A stretch of DNA of 64,000 nucleotides from Galerina marginata (Eukaryota > Basidiomycota > Agaricomycetes > Agaricales > Galerinaceae), in NCBI GenBank assembly GCA_023014335.1, contig JAECYW010000019.1, positions 682,001-746,000 on the forward strand. Reading direction: 5' to 3'. Below, in pieces: positions 47,233-59,466 of this stretch. Position 1 is the stretch's first letter. Every line of letters starts with the position of its first letter. A model generated the notes under the pieces. That model saw nothing but the letters and a program-made list of their open reading frames with translations, did not search any database and had not been told where the DNA came from. The position numbers and the translations under genes were made by a program.

Positions 47233-48928
47233 CTAAACCTTGATACGAGACTCACCAGAAGTGGTGTGGTCTGGCAATGAAGTTGATAGATGCCCAGGAA
47301 GGTTAGTACCACGAACCATCCTATGCTTAGCAACTTCAAGCCGCTGCTCGAGTTTGGTGACTGACGATTTCAGCATTGATCCTTCAAAGGCCAATTTTTG
47401 AATGCAGGAGACTGAAGACTCGATCATGTCGTCAAGAGCATCGTGTTGGATCTTCAGAGTGTCCAAATCTTGTATCAGGCCTGCTTGATGACGAGGCACG
47501 CCACGGGGCGAAACATGGAGCGTCAATTGATTTACTATCCCTTGCAATGCGAGTTTTTCCTTTTCGAGCCGGGAGTACTTTATCTCGCCTGTTTTAACTT
47601 GAGCAAGAGCTTTGATCAAGTGTTCTGTTTTTTCTTTGTATTGCTCTTCGAGAAGGTCGTGCTGTTTTCGTAGACTGTCGTACTGCGACTCAAAGTAGCT
47701 TGCTCTATCGAATTGAGACAATTCTTGGGATGTAGCCCGTGACGAATCAGTCATGAGTTGCTGCGAGTCGGAGTCCTCATCCATTGCACTAGAACTAACT
47801 TCAAGGTGGGAAAGCTCGGTAGAAGAGACATGGGACCGAGATCGGCCCTGGACATCAGAATGGGCGATGGGAGCGGTATCTACGCCAAGTCTAGCCTGAA
47901 AGTCGTCTGCTGATCGAGGGTCATTGCCTACGGGTGTTTCGAATCTGCGAAGATGAACAGAAAATCCATCAAGTGAGTGCTTGCTTATACTTACCGTATT
48001 TGCTGGTGTTCACCGTCCATTTGACTTGAAGTTGGTGGTAACGTGATTTCTGAGGGGGACGTGGTTGCCACTGGAGGCGCGGGTGGAAGATGGATAGGCG
48101 TGCATAAATGAGTTACAGATAGCCGAGACACGAATTGGGGAGGCGTGGACGGCGTGGACGTTCGAGGTGTGGTCGGCTGAGGCAAGGATGGCGCGGACTG
48201 AATCGCGTCGAATTCTGTCTCACTACCAATTGCATCTGCATTTCCAGCATCCCCGTCACTTAAAAGGCGAGGCCTAGTTAGAGAATAATCAGCGTTAATT
48301 AAGGCATAATAGTAGACTTTGTCACCTTTTGTTGGACGACTTGCGACTGGAGGTGGTTTCGGGATTATTTCGCTTTTTGCTCGGGTTTTGAGATTCATGC
48401 CCTTTACTTGTCAGTTTTGGGTACAATTTTATCTTGAATGTATTAGAGGTTGATGCTATATCAGAGCTCTCAGACTCTCCGGAAGGCTTCGGGTCGACTG
48501 CCTGGGGCTCATTAAGGCCTTGGTCCACGCGGATACCTCGACCCCATTTATCGTAGAGTTCTTCTGCCTGCACTTTTGTGACTCCGAAACGACGAACTGT
48601 TTCTAAAACCAATATTTCTTCTTTCCAGCTACAGGTTTTGCGCCGCCTCGAGCAAACAGCACAACGATAGGTGTCGATTGCAAGTTCAATTTTGCAACCC
48701 TCCGGACGCTTGGAGCAAATGACACATACCTGAAGGTCAGTCAGTAGACAGGCTTACTTGTTGGCAAGTAAGAGATACCGGTAATGGCGTCCGTCGCCGA
48801 AATTCAATCATCGCAGGCGACGATACCTGAAGCACCTCGCGAACAAAGTCCTTATATTGGTTGAAGTCGACCGTTTCAGGTTCTTCTAAACTGGGCTTGG
48901 GATCTGGAGTACGAATAACGGCCGACAT
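47233..48928 (-). CDS. Zn2Cys6-like cluster and coiled-coil protein
   Basis: The ATG at 48926-48928 gives MSAVIRTPDPKPSLEEPETV. After a splice comes CVICSKRPEGCKIEL...YRCAVCSRRRKTCSW, with cysteine spacing C-x2-C-x6-C-x10-C-x2-C-x6-C, which fits the fungal Zn2Cys6 binuclear cluster. GVTKVQAEELYDKWGRG and a Ser/Pro-rich stretch with a Lys/Arg patch (NPSKKRNNPE) follow. The middle is Pro/Thr/Ser-rich and the C-terminal part is a coiled coil (YDSLRKQHDLLEEQYKEK, SRLEKEKLALQGIVNQL). I stop it at TAG 47233-47235; a donor just before (near 47256) could lead to further exons. A DNA-binding regulator is likely, though the cluster sits in the N-terminus without a standard fungal TF domain. Confidence 0.6.
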
Positions 48929-49156
48929 AGCAGAGAAATAGGTAGGTGTCAAAAGCTTAAAACTATCAAATAACTAGAGGAAGAAGATATTTTTGAGAAC
49001 GAGCAGGCGTCAGGTCCAGCCTTAACTTGAACGATGTGAGATTTGGCAAAGCTGACAAAGCAGCGTGGAACTTACTTTGCACAAGCCGAGTGCCTTGAGG
49101 CCTCGTTACGGCCTCAAGCTCTCAAGTCTTGACCTCAAAGGGCTGAATACAATATT
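48929..49156. promoter_or_regulatory. Divergent promoter with 9 bp inverted repeat
   Basis: 228 bp between the starts of two head-to-head coiled-coil genes. A perfect inverted repeat, CTTGAGGCC / GGCCTCAAG (49095-49103 and 49111-49119, 7 nt loop), lies in the middle, with further CTCAAG copies nearby. It could be an operator for a dimeric regulator; not demonstrated. Confidence 0.3.
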
Positions 49157-50534
49157 ATGACTGACTTCAGCCGGCTAAACGATCAACTACGCACCCGATC
49201 GCGAATGAGCGACTTTCAGCTTGAAGCAGCCCTCTACGACTTGGAAGAACAATTTAGACAACGCGAGGAATCCCTAACGAGTCGAGAAGACGTTCTCAAT
49301 ACGAATGAGGGAGAGCGAGACCGGATAGCAGGGGAGAAGCCGAAACGCGATCAACAGAATGCTCGCAAGAGTGCTGAAAGATCTACGACGGTTCCAAACG
49401 GTATGCGAACAGAGAACTTCACGATTCCTCGCTCAACCAGCCATTAGATTCGACTGCTACCTTTGTGCCGCCAACCTCACTGGCAGCGTCTTCTATCCCT
49501 GGCGAGCCTCAGGTCTCACGATCGCGAGAGGCTATAATCGATGAACCCGAATCCGTTGCTGCAGTGACAGATTGCTTTGCAGGGATTCAAGGCGAGGATG
49601 CAAATCATCGTACATGTAAGCCTACTTTTCTCTCTTTTTTATCCATAAGTTTTACGCATTTTAATTTGCAAGCCATGGATGTGGACTTTGACCCTCAGAA
49701 GTTACATCGTATGCTGCCATCGTCTTTGATGTTCGACCAAGAAACTTACAATTTTCAGGTCGTGTTCTATCTGAAAAAGGACAAACGGCGACAACGTTAG
49801 TGACTGATGATGGGGCGAGGTTCGGAACTTGGCCCACTCTAGTAGACGGGGTAGACTACGAGATGGAATGTCATATCCTGCAAGGCAAAGTCGCCTTGCT
49901 TGAGAAGGTCATCGAAGATCAGAAGAGCAGAAAGGAATTGGTTGAAGCCCACCTGTTCCAAACTAACAACAGCGCTTTGGCGCTCTGCATGAAGCTCGAA
50001 CAGAAAGAAGGCGAATTACAGCTCGAACGTCGTCTTCATGCCATGCGGGAGGAGGCGACTTCGGATGATCTTGTGTCGGCGACTCTTCGGGTCAAAACAC
50101 TCGAAAACGACAAGCAAAAACTCCAACAAAGGCTACAGGAAAGAGACCAAGTTATATTAAAGCGAGATCAAGACTTCAGATGGGCTCTTGACGACCTGAA
50201 AGGCGAATTCAGCGAGCAGATAGAAATACTGCATCGCGAAGTCGCGCAGACCATCAGTAAGGGTTGTTTTCTTCCAGGTCGTGCTGCCGAATCTCACCGA
50301 AAACCAGAAAACACGAGTGCGCCGCCTCAGTCCATCAAACCTTTTTTGACGGAGGAAGCTCTGGATCGCTTAGCTACCGACATGGGTGATTGGTACTTTA
50401 CAATTCGCGGCACTGTGGATCAGAGTTCTTTGGATCGACCGAGCACTTCTGATACCCTGCTTCGGAAGACCATGGAAAGCATGAAGAGGTGGAGGATCAG
50501 ACTTTTCGAGCTGACCCAGAAAAGACACTTCTAG
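49157..50534 (+). CDS. Coiled-coil protein of unknown function
   Basis: MTDFSRLNDQLRTRSRMSD begins at 49157; exon 1 is a charged coiled coil (LYDLEEQFRQREESLTSRE). Introns near 49400, 49617 and 49720 join it to PLDSTATFVPPTSLAAS, AMDVDFDPQKLH and VLSEKGQTATTLVTDDGARF. The rest is another coiled coil (LLEKVIEDQKSRKELVEAHL, KTLENDKQKLQQRLQERDQV) followed by LTEEALDRLATDMGDWYFTI, and the stop is at 50532-50534. About 380 residues. It shares the coiled-coil character and the promoter of its divergent neighbour, so the two might be co-expressed. No family recognised. Confidence 0.65.
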
Positions 50535-50944
50535 ATCCATCATCATATTATTCGCAATTGTAGGTCAATTTGATGCCATTTCGACGACCAATGCTCACAA
50601 AGAAATTCCTCGGAAATGTTTCTTGAAGGCAGGAAGGCATATATAAAACGGAAAATTATAAATCGACTTGGGTAGATTTATTCTGACCTCGAAAAACCCA
50701 CTCTGCAATGAAAATGGGCAAGGTCACTAATACAAATTCAGCCTGTGGCTGGACTCCTCCCAGCCGTTATTCGGGGTTTACGTTCCGCCACTCCCCCTTG
50801 ATTTCTTCTCCAAGTAAAACTGACTCGACTGAGGCATGTCCCTTCGCGAAAGAGTTTGATTCGTGGTACAGTATGATTGAGAGGCATTGAGAAAAATACA
50901 TGACACTCGGACAGGCAAAGCTAGGCAACGTCCTAGAGGGAATT

Positions 50945-52210
50945 TTACTCGCGCTCGCGCCAGGAAACATACCGTCTGACAGTCCAGTCCAGACCCATCG
51001 GTAGGAATGCAATGCCCCAACTTCCAAGCACTCCAATAATACCCACAAGCACGCTCTTCAATATGACATCGCCCAAAATGCCGGTCGAAGGGAGGATGTA
51101 GATAGCAAGCACGATGGGAACCATATGAATGTATGTCTGTGTGTACGTTTTCCTGGTCCACATTCCCCAATTCTTATTTGTCAGGGGACTCTGCGCGAAC
51201 ACAGAGATAACGGAAATTGCGAGAGCATAGAGCACAAATGTGCTCCAAAGGACGTAGAAGATTGTATGGCTATTGAAACCGGGATCGGCGAAGTAGATGG
51301 GCCCGATGAAACGATCTCTGAATTGGATGGATCGCCAGAGCACAGGCATGAAAAGCTGCGCAAGGTACAGGGAAAGGTAGGCTACCAATTCGGAGCCAAC
51401 GAGGACCGCGACAGACTTTGGAAGGCTGAAGAGGAGGTATTGTTGAATGGAGGTGAAGCCGACGCCGGCGATATAAGCAATGACGAAGGGTGCGGGAGTG
51501 CTGGGATACTCGCGGATGTCGTAGACGAAATTATGGTAGAAGCGCGAAGGGTAAAATCGCACCCCCAGACAGCTAAAAAATGTGAAGGTGATGACTACAC
51601 CGCAGGAGAGCACTAACACGGAGAAAAACCATCTCCTGGAGGAAGCGATCTGCGAAAGGAGTTTGGAAGGTGCTAGCGATGGGTAGCTTCTTGCGCACCA
51701 GCGCCAAATGATGTATGTGTAGTCCAGAATAAGGAGGCCAATCACGAAACCAACTGGACCGGCCATGCGGGTCTGTGCATTGTATGCATGGTCGATATCA
51801 AAAATCCTACCCATCCCCAGGGCTCCGAGGAACATATACAGCAAGGTCCGTCCAATGATAATCCACAAGCAGGCTGGAAGGCCAACCTTTATGCTTCGTG
51901 AAACCAAGAATTTGGAATCGTCGCCCTTGTCTCTAAGGGATAAGTAGGTCGAATATCCTGCCACGAAGAAGAATAGGGCCCAGAGGAAGTTCTTGTTCAC
52001 GGCGACAAAAATCGCCAGTGGAAGAAGCTCAGCCTTTGAGGAATGGACGGCAACCTGGGCCATCTCCATGACCGAATGTTGGAATATGAGGAGGATGGTG
52101 AGTACCGCACGGAGGTTATCGAGGTAGTGAATTCTGGGATTGGGTTCAGTTGGCCCACCAGGACCGGGTAGATGAATGGGTCCAAGAAGTGGACTGGACT
52201 CAGTGGCCAT
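50945..52210 (-). CDS. Acyltransferase-3 family integral membrane protein
   Basis: An uninterrupted 421-residue frame starting MATESSPLLGPIHLPGPGG. The motif LDNLRAVLTILLIFQHS has Arg34 and His45, the R-x10-H signature of acyltransferase-3 proteins, which transfer acyl groups from acyl-CoA to sugars or other acceptors across membranes. About ten hydrophobic segments follow (FLWALFFFVAGYSTYL, FSVLVLSCGVVITFTFF, VILKSVLVGIIGVLGSWGIA). The tail ends VRRYVSWRERE. It is intronless, unlike nearly all neighbours. The acceptor cannot be predicted. Confidence 0.85.
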   Translation of the reverse strand: MATESSPLLGPIHLPGPGGPTEPNPRIHYLDNLRAVLTILLIFQHSVMEMAQVAVHSSKAELLPLAIFVAVNKNFLWALFFFVAGYSTYLSLRDKGDDSKFLVSRSIKVGLPACLWIIIGRTLLYMFLGALGMGRIFDIDHAYNAQTRMAGPVGFVIGLLILDYTYIIWRWCARSYPSLAPSKLLSQIASSRRWFFSVLVLSCGVVITFTFFSCLGVRFYPSRFYHNFVYDIREYPSTPAPFVIAYIAGVGFTSIQQYLLFSLPKSVAVLVGSELVAYLSLYLAQLFMPVLWRSIQFRDRFIGPIYFADPGFNSHTIFYVLWSTFVLYALAISVISVFAQSPLTNKNWGMWTRKTYTQTYIHMVPIVLAIYILPSTGILGDVILKSVLVGIIGVLGSWGIAFLPMGLDWTVRRYVSWRERE

Positions 52211-53027
52211 GATTTAAGGAGCTTGGGGGTTGCTAGATAAATGATACGGAGGTTTTGGTCGACTTCCTGGACGAAAAATGAGACCGCAGGACAACGATTT
52301 CTAGTCAGAACTTTAAGCTTACCTGGAATGGCGGGAAGCAGGTTAACGCAGATAACGCTCCGAAGATCAGATGGGAGGCTTTATATGTAGGAATTCGACC
52401 TAGCATCCCAATGGAGAAATTCAGCCGCAGCATCAAGCTACTTACAGGCTGGCTACTGAGGTTAGCTGCGTACTCAAAGCCTCTGCATCAGCGATACTAC
52501 TGCGGAAATCGTGGCTCGTTTCCTAATTCTTGAGGTCAACCTCTGATTTCTACAGGATAGGTGCAGCGCAGCATTGCGCAGCGTACGTACCTACTAAACG
52601 ATGAACGTGTTCCGCGGTACCGGTGAGTGGAAATCGGGAACCAGAAAAAAAGATCTCTTCGCCTATTATTTGTCCTAAGTCAAGCCTTCAACGCTCCAAA
52701 GCTGAAACTTGAAGGTTAACCCGTAACCTCCCTGTTATGTAAATCACTGCAGCACAGACCAAATTTAAACCGTTGTTTTTGTGCCTGCAATTCATCGATG
52801 CCTTATTGAAATGCACAACTTGAAGGATGTGGACGGGCACATAAATTCGGGAGAACTTGCCGGATATTTTTCCGCACCTCAGCTACTCGGAGCCTACTCC
52901 GCTTCCTGAAGAATCATGTTGTTCGCAGAATTCAACAAATGGCTATTTACCGACGTCCAAATCGGATGAGCATGAATTGATTCTACCACCCCTCGCGCCC
53001 AGTATGCATGCAAATATACTTGACAAA
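52211..53027. other. Intergenic, no gene seen
   Basis: Promoter region of the acyltransferase and 3' flank of the MFS gene, both on the minus strand. An open frame at 52857-53048 overlaps the antisense of the MFS 3' end and is not credible as a gene. Confidence 0.4.
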
Positions 53028-55050
53028 TTAATCACCAGGTTCAAGTAATATGGCTGGTTTCTGGTAGCGATCTGAGTCCTTGACAAAGAAGAGTACGGCT
53101 GCGCCGCATGCGACGATTGCCTGCATGCAAAAATGAGCAATCTCCCAATTAAATGGGGAGGGGAACGTGTTACTGCGTGGACATAGAATATCATTTGTGG
53201 GGAAGTTGAGATAGTTCTGAGATGGGGCGTCAGAAAATTGCTGAGATTGTTGTATGATGAATTGAAATAAGCTGACAGTGTCATAATATTCCCCATCAGC
53301 ATTGGCGAAAGCATAGTAGCCATATTGAAAACCATTTCAATCGATGCTAGTGCCTCTCCTACAGTGATGGATTCAGGTATCTGAAGAAAAAGGACGAAGA
53401 AACGAAATTATTTACCTTGCTTCAAAGGTTCGACGGATGCTGCGACCAAACTACGGAACATTGGAGCTCGTCCAGCTCCAAGGCCGATGCAGCTGACGGC
53501 TACAGCCAGAAATGGTCATGCGTTCAAACCTTTGTAATTGGATCCCCACTCACCAAGTAGCTGAGTAGCAACAGTGGTTGTTGCACCCACCGCAATGTAG
53601 GCTAATGATTCGACTGCCCATGATATTAGGGCGATATGCACATCCAAGTGGTCTGAGGTGCTCGAAACGACTTCATTGGGTGCACCTTCGTTCGTAATTT
53701 CCGTGTAATTGCTACCATCCCCTGCTGGGGTTTCCGGTTCCGAAAATCCAATTGGTTCCTGTCGTTCATAGAAGGGCTTCGCTAACCGCACAACTAAAGG
53801 GACGAGTGCCGTAAGCACAACAACGTTGGTAATATTGTAGATAGTCAGTACATATCCAGTCTGGCACGATCGATGTGAGAAATGAGAATAAAAAGCTCAA
53901 TCATGAATACGTACCTGTGCTGGGGTGTACTTATAATGGATGTTGAAATACAGCATCATAGCAGTGGAGGCATAGCCGTCGGCCACAGTAACTATGAAAA
54001 TGTGAATGGCACAATAAACAAGGCGCCAATTTCGCCTGTCAGTGAGAGGGTTGTAGTCTGGCTTGAGTGTCTGTAAGGGCTCGGATACAATGGCCGTCGA
54101 TGATTTCAGTTTCTGTATCCAGGATTTGGATGAATGGGCCGCCGCAGCTCTTTCGCGACGGAGTTCCTCTCGTTTTGAGGCGGGAAATGACTCCGGAAGA
54201 GCGACCGCTGTATACGACAACAATAGCACGAAAATACCCAGCGATATAACGAAAACGGAAGTTGTATCGTCTGCGCGGGCGGTAATCAAACCGCCCAATG
54301 AAAACGACAAGGCCGACCCTGAAGGTAGGGTGAACCAAATGTACGGAGGCAAACTTGGCAGAGTGACCGACCTAAAAACTTCCATCCAGTAATTCTACTG
54401 AGGGTGACAGATCTGTGGACAACCTTAGAACTGCAAGCTAACCCAGTACGTCGAGAAGCTCACCTCTCTTCGGCTTGCGCAAGGTCAATAATGTATGCAT
54501 TAATAACGAAATAGATTGCCACGGTGCTTCCTGTCATTTCACAAGCCCACCATATTGCGAATGCGACGACCTGTTGCCAACCTTGGAGCAACTGAGCGGT
54601 GAATAGGAGGAAATAGTCAACGATCCCAATGAAAATAATTCCTAGAAGGACCGGCTTCCTCCCAAACCTCGCAGACAAGAAGCTGGCCACGCCGCAACCA
54701 AAAATTCCTGAAAACCAAAGTTTTAGAAATATATCACACCTAAAAAATAAAGTCAAACCGGAAATGCCATCGCAAATGGCAAGGATGGAAGCGATGGCGG
54801 AGTAGTATTGATCAACACCAGGTGTCAAGCAAGATTCGCCAGCTGGAATTGTGCTGGGATCATTCCAATGGTACCAAATCCGACAAGCAACGAGCTGCAT
54901 GACTTTGAGACTGGTTGTAGTTGGCAGTAAGAGTGCAAAACGATAGATTATGGCGACTGGTATGATGAGAGTAACTGGTGAGAATCGTGTGCGTTCCGCG
55001 AAGCGGGAAGGGTTTCTGGAAGGGCTTCGTGGTGGGCTGATGTCCGCCAT
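53028..55050 (-). CDS. Major facilitator superfamily transporter
   Basis: The start at 55050 gives MADISPPRSPSRNPSRFAE, then VTLIIPVAIIYRFALLLP (TM1), ASILAICDGIS, and ASFLSARFGRKPVLLGI, the MFS loop motif between TM2 and TM3. Further membrane helices are IIFIGIVDYFLLFTAQ, VVAFAIWWACEMTGSTVAI, LSFSLGGLI and VFVISLGIFVLLLSYTAVAL. A long central cytoplasmic loop (SKREELRRERAAAAHSSKSW) precedes the C-terminal half: VYCAIHIFIVTVADGY, LTALVPLVVRLAK, LISWAVESLAYIAVGA, and the last exon AIVACGAAVLFFVKDSDRYQ ending ILLEPGD at stop 53028-53030. Several short introns. The layout resembles fungal SLC46/PCFT-like transporters; substrate unknown. Confidence 0.8.
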
Positions 55051-56177
55051 GCTGCAGATTGGCAGCGCCGCGAAGTGGCGATTTATTTGACGCGAGGGGC
55101 TCAAATCGATTCTGACGCCGTAGCCTTGCAAGTCAGATTCACGGGCAATTCTGAGGAGCTTATCTACTGTAAAGTCGGTAGCACACTACCAGAGTACCAC
55201 CACAGTGAAAGACACATACCTATATACGTTCAAGAAGAACATATTTAGCGTAAACAGTGATACATATAACGCGGTTACGAGTAACCCGAACGTAGCCCCT
55301 CACTGCATCACCTTGCCTGCCGCTGTATTTTTGTCATTGCTGAACGCCATCGTTTCCCAATTGATATCGGTAGCAGCGGAGCCAGGATCATTTCAGTTGT
55401 GAACAGATAAATCATTGGATGAGGTGTGTTCCCGTGGCTGTGCTTCGTGAGAAGGTCCAGGTCGAGCTCTATTTTCGGACCTCCAACCGTCAACGGGAGC
55501 AAGACGGGAGTGCTAGTGACCGTCAAGCTCCTCCTCCCAGTCAGCTTCAACGAATGTGCGACCCCTGTTAGAATCCACCCATGTCTCGGCCTGACCAATG
55601 TATTCGACGGGGAACAACGGCCACGATTGCTTGCGCACCAACCTGAAGTTCAGTGGAGCTATCTTGGGACTGCAGAAAGTCCAGTCGTTTCTTAATGGGA
55701 GTCGGGACCTCCTCGGTAATACACACATTCCTTCCTTTCGTCGTTTCTCTGGTCCTTTTGAATCTGTTTGATAGTCAAATGGGCAACTGGGTGCTCTATG
55801 GCGGTTAGATGAAATGTTGCTAATAGATTTATGCGCTTGGACGGACAGGCTCGCACATATGTCTTTGCTTGCGCATCTTCCTTTCGGTACCAAGTTCGCG
55901 AACTGGCACATAAAATGATCTACCCCACCACAGACAGGGTGCGACCTTCGACTGTTCAGACCACAAACTCATTCAACGCAGTGTCATCTTCTTGGACTCG
56001 TACCTACCGATCCACCCCCAGACGTGCACCTTGTCTCATTCCATATTATACAAATCAGCTACTCGAGCTATTCACTGAGCCCCGACAAGGTTAGCTGCGG
56101 AAGAGATGATGCAATCCCACCGCGCGGACGAGCAGCTGACCTCCGCCACCTTGGAAAAGACGAACTAGAAAGGTCTT
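55051..56177. other. Intergenic, no gene assigned
   Basis: About 1.1 kb with several short overlapping open frames (for example 55426-55695 plus, 55308-55598 minus) and no recognisable domain or consistent splice model. Confidence 0.35.
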
Positions 56178-56960
56178 CGGAATGGAAACTTCGCAAGGAC
56201 CGTCGTTAAAAAGCATTAGGGGGTAAGCACGCAATCGATTTATTGACTCTTCTCCTTTGAACTTGCTTAAAATGCCCAAGTTCAATTCTATTCAGAGATA
56301 TTTCATTGTTCGCCAACCAGTCCAGAAGAACGTTTCTCGGTCCTTGTACCTTGTTCGGGGGCCCGACTCACCTCCAAATTCAATTGATGCGCCTAGATTT
56401 CCCTTCCTTCAGTCAGTTGTTGGTCGTGACATTTTCGCTCTAACTAGAGACATTCTTCCTGTTCAAAATGGCACCAGTGCTGTTGCGTTCGGTTCTTCTC
56501 TACACTAGTGAGGCCCTTCATTTTTAATATCAGATGAGTTACCGGAATCGAGCGACGCCCAGAGCTCCTGCGTGTATAAAAGGCCTGGTGGAGGATTCGT
56601 TTCCTTAGGCTCCAAAGTCCTTCTCAACCGTGTTCACATCGTCTCTTCGAGTCTACTCGCTCTCCTGTTATAAGACGTACGTTCCATTCGGCGATCTTCT
56701 CCAAGTGACTTCCATCTAACGCCTCTCTCCAGATGAAGGCCTTCAAGAAGCTCATTGCGCTCGTCACTCTGACACTCGCCACCTCCATGACCGCATCAGG
56801 CGCACCTATGCCCGAACAGGCACTCGATCCAACTGGGCAGGTTATCGATACCGACACGGCGGTCCAAATCCTCGATAAAGCCCTCTCGGCTCCTTCGACT
56901 CCCCCTCTTCGGCGCTTTCGTAGTATCACCAACATCTGGAATCGAGATTTGGCGGGCACT
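56178..56960 (+). repeat. Duplicated block, intact copy
   Basis: The upstream region and first exon of the small secreted protein gene; repeated with substitutions and small indels at 63011-63670. Confidence 0.8.
56575..56581 (+). promoter_or_regulatory. TATA box of the small secreted protein gene
   Basis: TATAAAA lies about 150 bp upstream of the ATG at 56733 and is kept in the broken copy (63332-63338). Confidence 0.5.
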
Positions 56961-57411
56961 CTTAAGCCTGTTCTCACCAGTGCACAGGGGGTTACCGAGG
57001 GTGTAAGTAAAGGTGTCGATGCAGGTGCTGGTGATATCGAGTATGTCTCCGCTCTGAGCAGTTCTTGTTGACATACTTACCATCTTTGTTCGCAGCCAAG
57101 GCGTGCACAGTGCAGGCTCTGCAGTTAGTAATATCGTCGGTGGCGCAGCGGACACCGCTGAAGGAACCGTCCAAGGCGCTGACAATACAGTTGCGAACAC
57201 GCCGTAAGTGCCCAGAATGTCAGATTGGCGTTGGCAGAGGACTCATTCGCGAAATATTAATATTTACAGGCAAGCTGTCAATGATTTAGTGAAAGCCCTC
57301 GAGCAGTAAGGAATTTTCCCGTTCTCGGTTGTCTTCGTAGAGTCGTCTTACCAACCTTCTATTTCCAGCGGCGGACCGGTTGGCCAGCTACTTGGGGCTT
57401 TGTTCGGTTAA
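56733..57411 (+). CDS. Small secreted protein, unknown function
   Basis: MKAFKKLIALVTLTLATSMT with a cleavage-like ASG-AP gives a signal peptide of about 23 residues. The mature part reads PMPEQALDPTGQVIDTDTAV, RSITNIWNRDLAGTLKPVL, then Gly/Ala-rich QGVTEGVSKGVDAGAGD, QGVHSAGSAVSNIVGG, QAVNDLVKALEH and a hydrophobic end GGPVGQLLGALFG (stop 57409-57411). Three short introns; about 164 residues; I see no cysteine in the mature protein. The repeating Gly/Ala/Val amphipathic segments are unlike cysteine-rich effectors. A decayed copy lies at 63480. Function unknown. Confidence 0.75.
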
Positions 57412-59147
57412 TATTTTTTTGACTGTTCATCCAGCGATTGCTCAAACCTACTCAGCACATCTTTACTTGTTCTAAATATTCTCTATACCCAGTGCGCCTT
57501 GTAACAAATTGTTCCATATTTGAGCAACCATCAATTAGCAATGGCCTTTGCCTAAAACATTGAGGACGTCCTTTGAATTCTGCGTCACTGATGAAAGGCG
57601 ATGCATTTTTGTTTCAGAACTGTTAGCCATCACTTAGATTATGTGAAACGGCAATGGGAGTCGGATAAAATCACATTGGGAGACATTGAGATACTCTGGC
57701 CGCCCGTAGAGGCGATGGAATTTCACGACGCTGGTGTTCATTGCTAGAAGAGCCGATGGGTCAAAGAGAATGGGAGAGACGGCTGTTTGGGCTAAGCCTG
57801 AATCTGAGGACTCGGAAGATGAAATTCGAGATTGCAATTGGACGAATAAACATGTACAAGACACGCCGAAGGAAACTGCAAGTCTAGCGCCTACTCCGAG
57901 TCATTATCACAAAGCAGCATGTGCCACGCCCATGAACACTTAGTCACCACCACTAGTTTGGAACAGCAGCCAAACCAGTGGGCGAAAATAATTTTTGTAA
58001 ATCATTGCACCAGAAGTGCCTTGTTCCCTTTGTTGTGCTCAGAATGAATGGGAGAATCTGTTTTCCGTTCATTTCCCATCTTTCGAAGATTCTCTGTGCC
58101 AAATCGAGGTCCTCAGGGTTTGTCCTAATTAGGGTATATCTTCTATAAAAGGCAGGTCGCCATTAGCAAATTTCATTTTCTCTGAAAATCTTAAAGGTGT
58201 ACATATCTCGGTCAGTTCTTTAGTAAAATCAAAATCTTGTAGAAATGTTCAGACAATCTTGAGACAATCAAAAGAAATATTTACAAGACGGATAAGAAAA
58301 AGGGGAAATTCTGAGGGCTCAGGAAACGAGCAGCGACTAACTCCTAAGTGTTGTGCCCGATATACCTTTTCTCCTCCCCACCGCGTGTTTAAGGCGTAAT
58401 TAACACGTCAACTGACGGCTTTTTATTATGCCACAAGGGGCCGTTGGTGTGGACTTTTTTGGTCATAATGTTTCAATGTGGAATTGCAGCCTCTTAAGCG
58501 TGTTTCCAGAAATGAGACCATGGAAATGCTCTTTACCTTGATTTAGCCGCCACATAGTTGCAGTAGGCCTTTAGAAGATTTTAGAAAAGTTACTTGCAAT
58601 GAATGTCCCGTATACCAATAGTAAATGTTTCTTCTACTTGGCCCCATCATTTTGTTTGACAGAAAGTTTTCAGTGACGCAAATCTTTGGACAGCGTCTTG
58701 TTTTACGCAAAAGTCAGTCAGTCAAAGGGTTATACTACATAGTTCTATTCTATACAAATTCTGTAGAACTTTATAGGCCAAAACTTAGGAGAAGGGGGCA
58801 GACGGGTTTTGTAATTTCCTCCGAGTCAATGCCCTGAAGACAACCCAAACCGTCATCATCATCTACACTTTGAAGGAACGGTCAGATTTTCTCAAAATTT
58901 CTAATATATTTTACGAGGACACATGGAATTTTAATCAATGACTTAAATTAGTTGAATAGCTGCTGTGTGTCAAGAGCGTTGTAGAGAGACCGAAGAAAGG
59001 GAACAGAAACGAGCACGGTCATTAAATGGACGCACCTGTTTTCCAGATTATCGGCATTTAACTGTGGAGGGTCGCTGGGTCTCGCGGTGGCTATAGAATC
59101 CTGGTCGGCATCCCATCAGATCTAGTACTAGTAGTGAGAAAGACACG
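57412..59147. other. Gene-poor stretch
   Basis: No credible gene. The segment 57720-57885 is repeated, diverged, at about 63757-63995, showing that the duplication of the secreted-protein locus extended downstream. A TATAAAA at about 58143 has no gene after it that I can see. Confidence 0.4.
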
Positions 59148-59466
59148 ATGTCTGACAGCTGCATGCAAAAGCGTAGACAGTTTTCAAAAATTCGCACTGT
59201 GCACCGTTGTTTGTGTAAACAACCATGTTTAGTAGTCCGAATGAACCTGAGTGGTGCGCGAACGGTATTAATGACTTAGGAAAGCACTAAGGACCCTTAG
59301 AGGGCTCCATGTTGGAGTGATTTGCGGGCGGGTTTTCCAGAATAAGACTTCGTCGCAAGGCGCGACGCGTGGAGCTGACCAAAACTGGTTGTTTATACAA
59401 ACACAGGCGCAATGGCAGAAATTCGGAAGACTGTCTAGGGTTTTGCATGCAGCTGGAAACACGCCC
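59148..59466. repeat. Imperfect inverted-repeat element, about 0.32 kb
   Basis: 59152-59225 and 59388-59466 are imperfect inverted copies sharing AGCTGCATGCAAAA, TAGACAGT and AAACAACCA in the same order. The middle, about 160 bp, is unrelated. This shape fits a diverged MITE; target duplications are not clear. Confidence 0.45.

Noticed and set aside
51125..51616. 163-residue plus-strand open frame
   Set aside because: Antisense of the acyltransferase gene, with no family resemblance.
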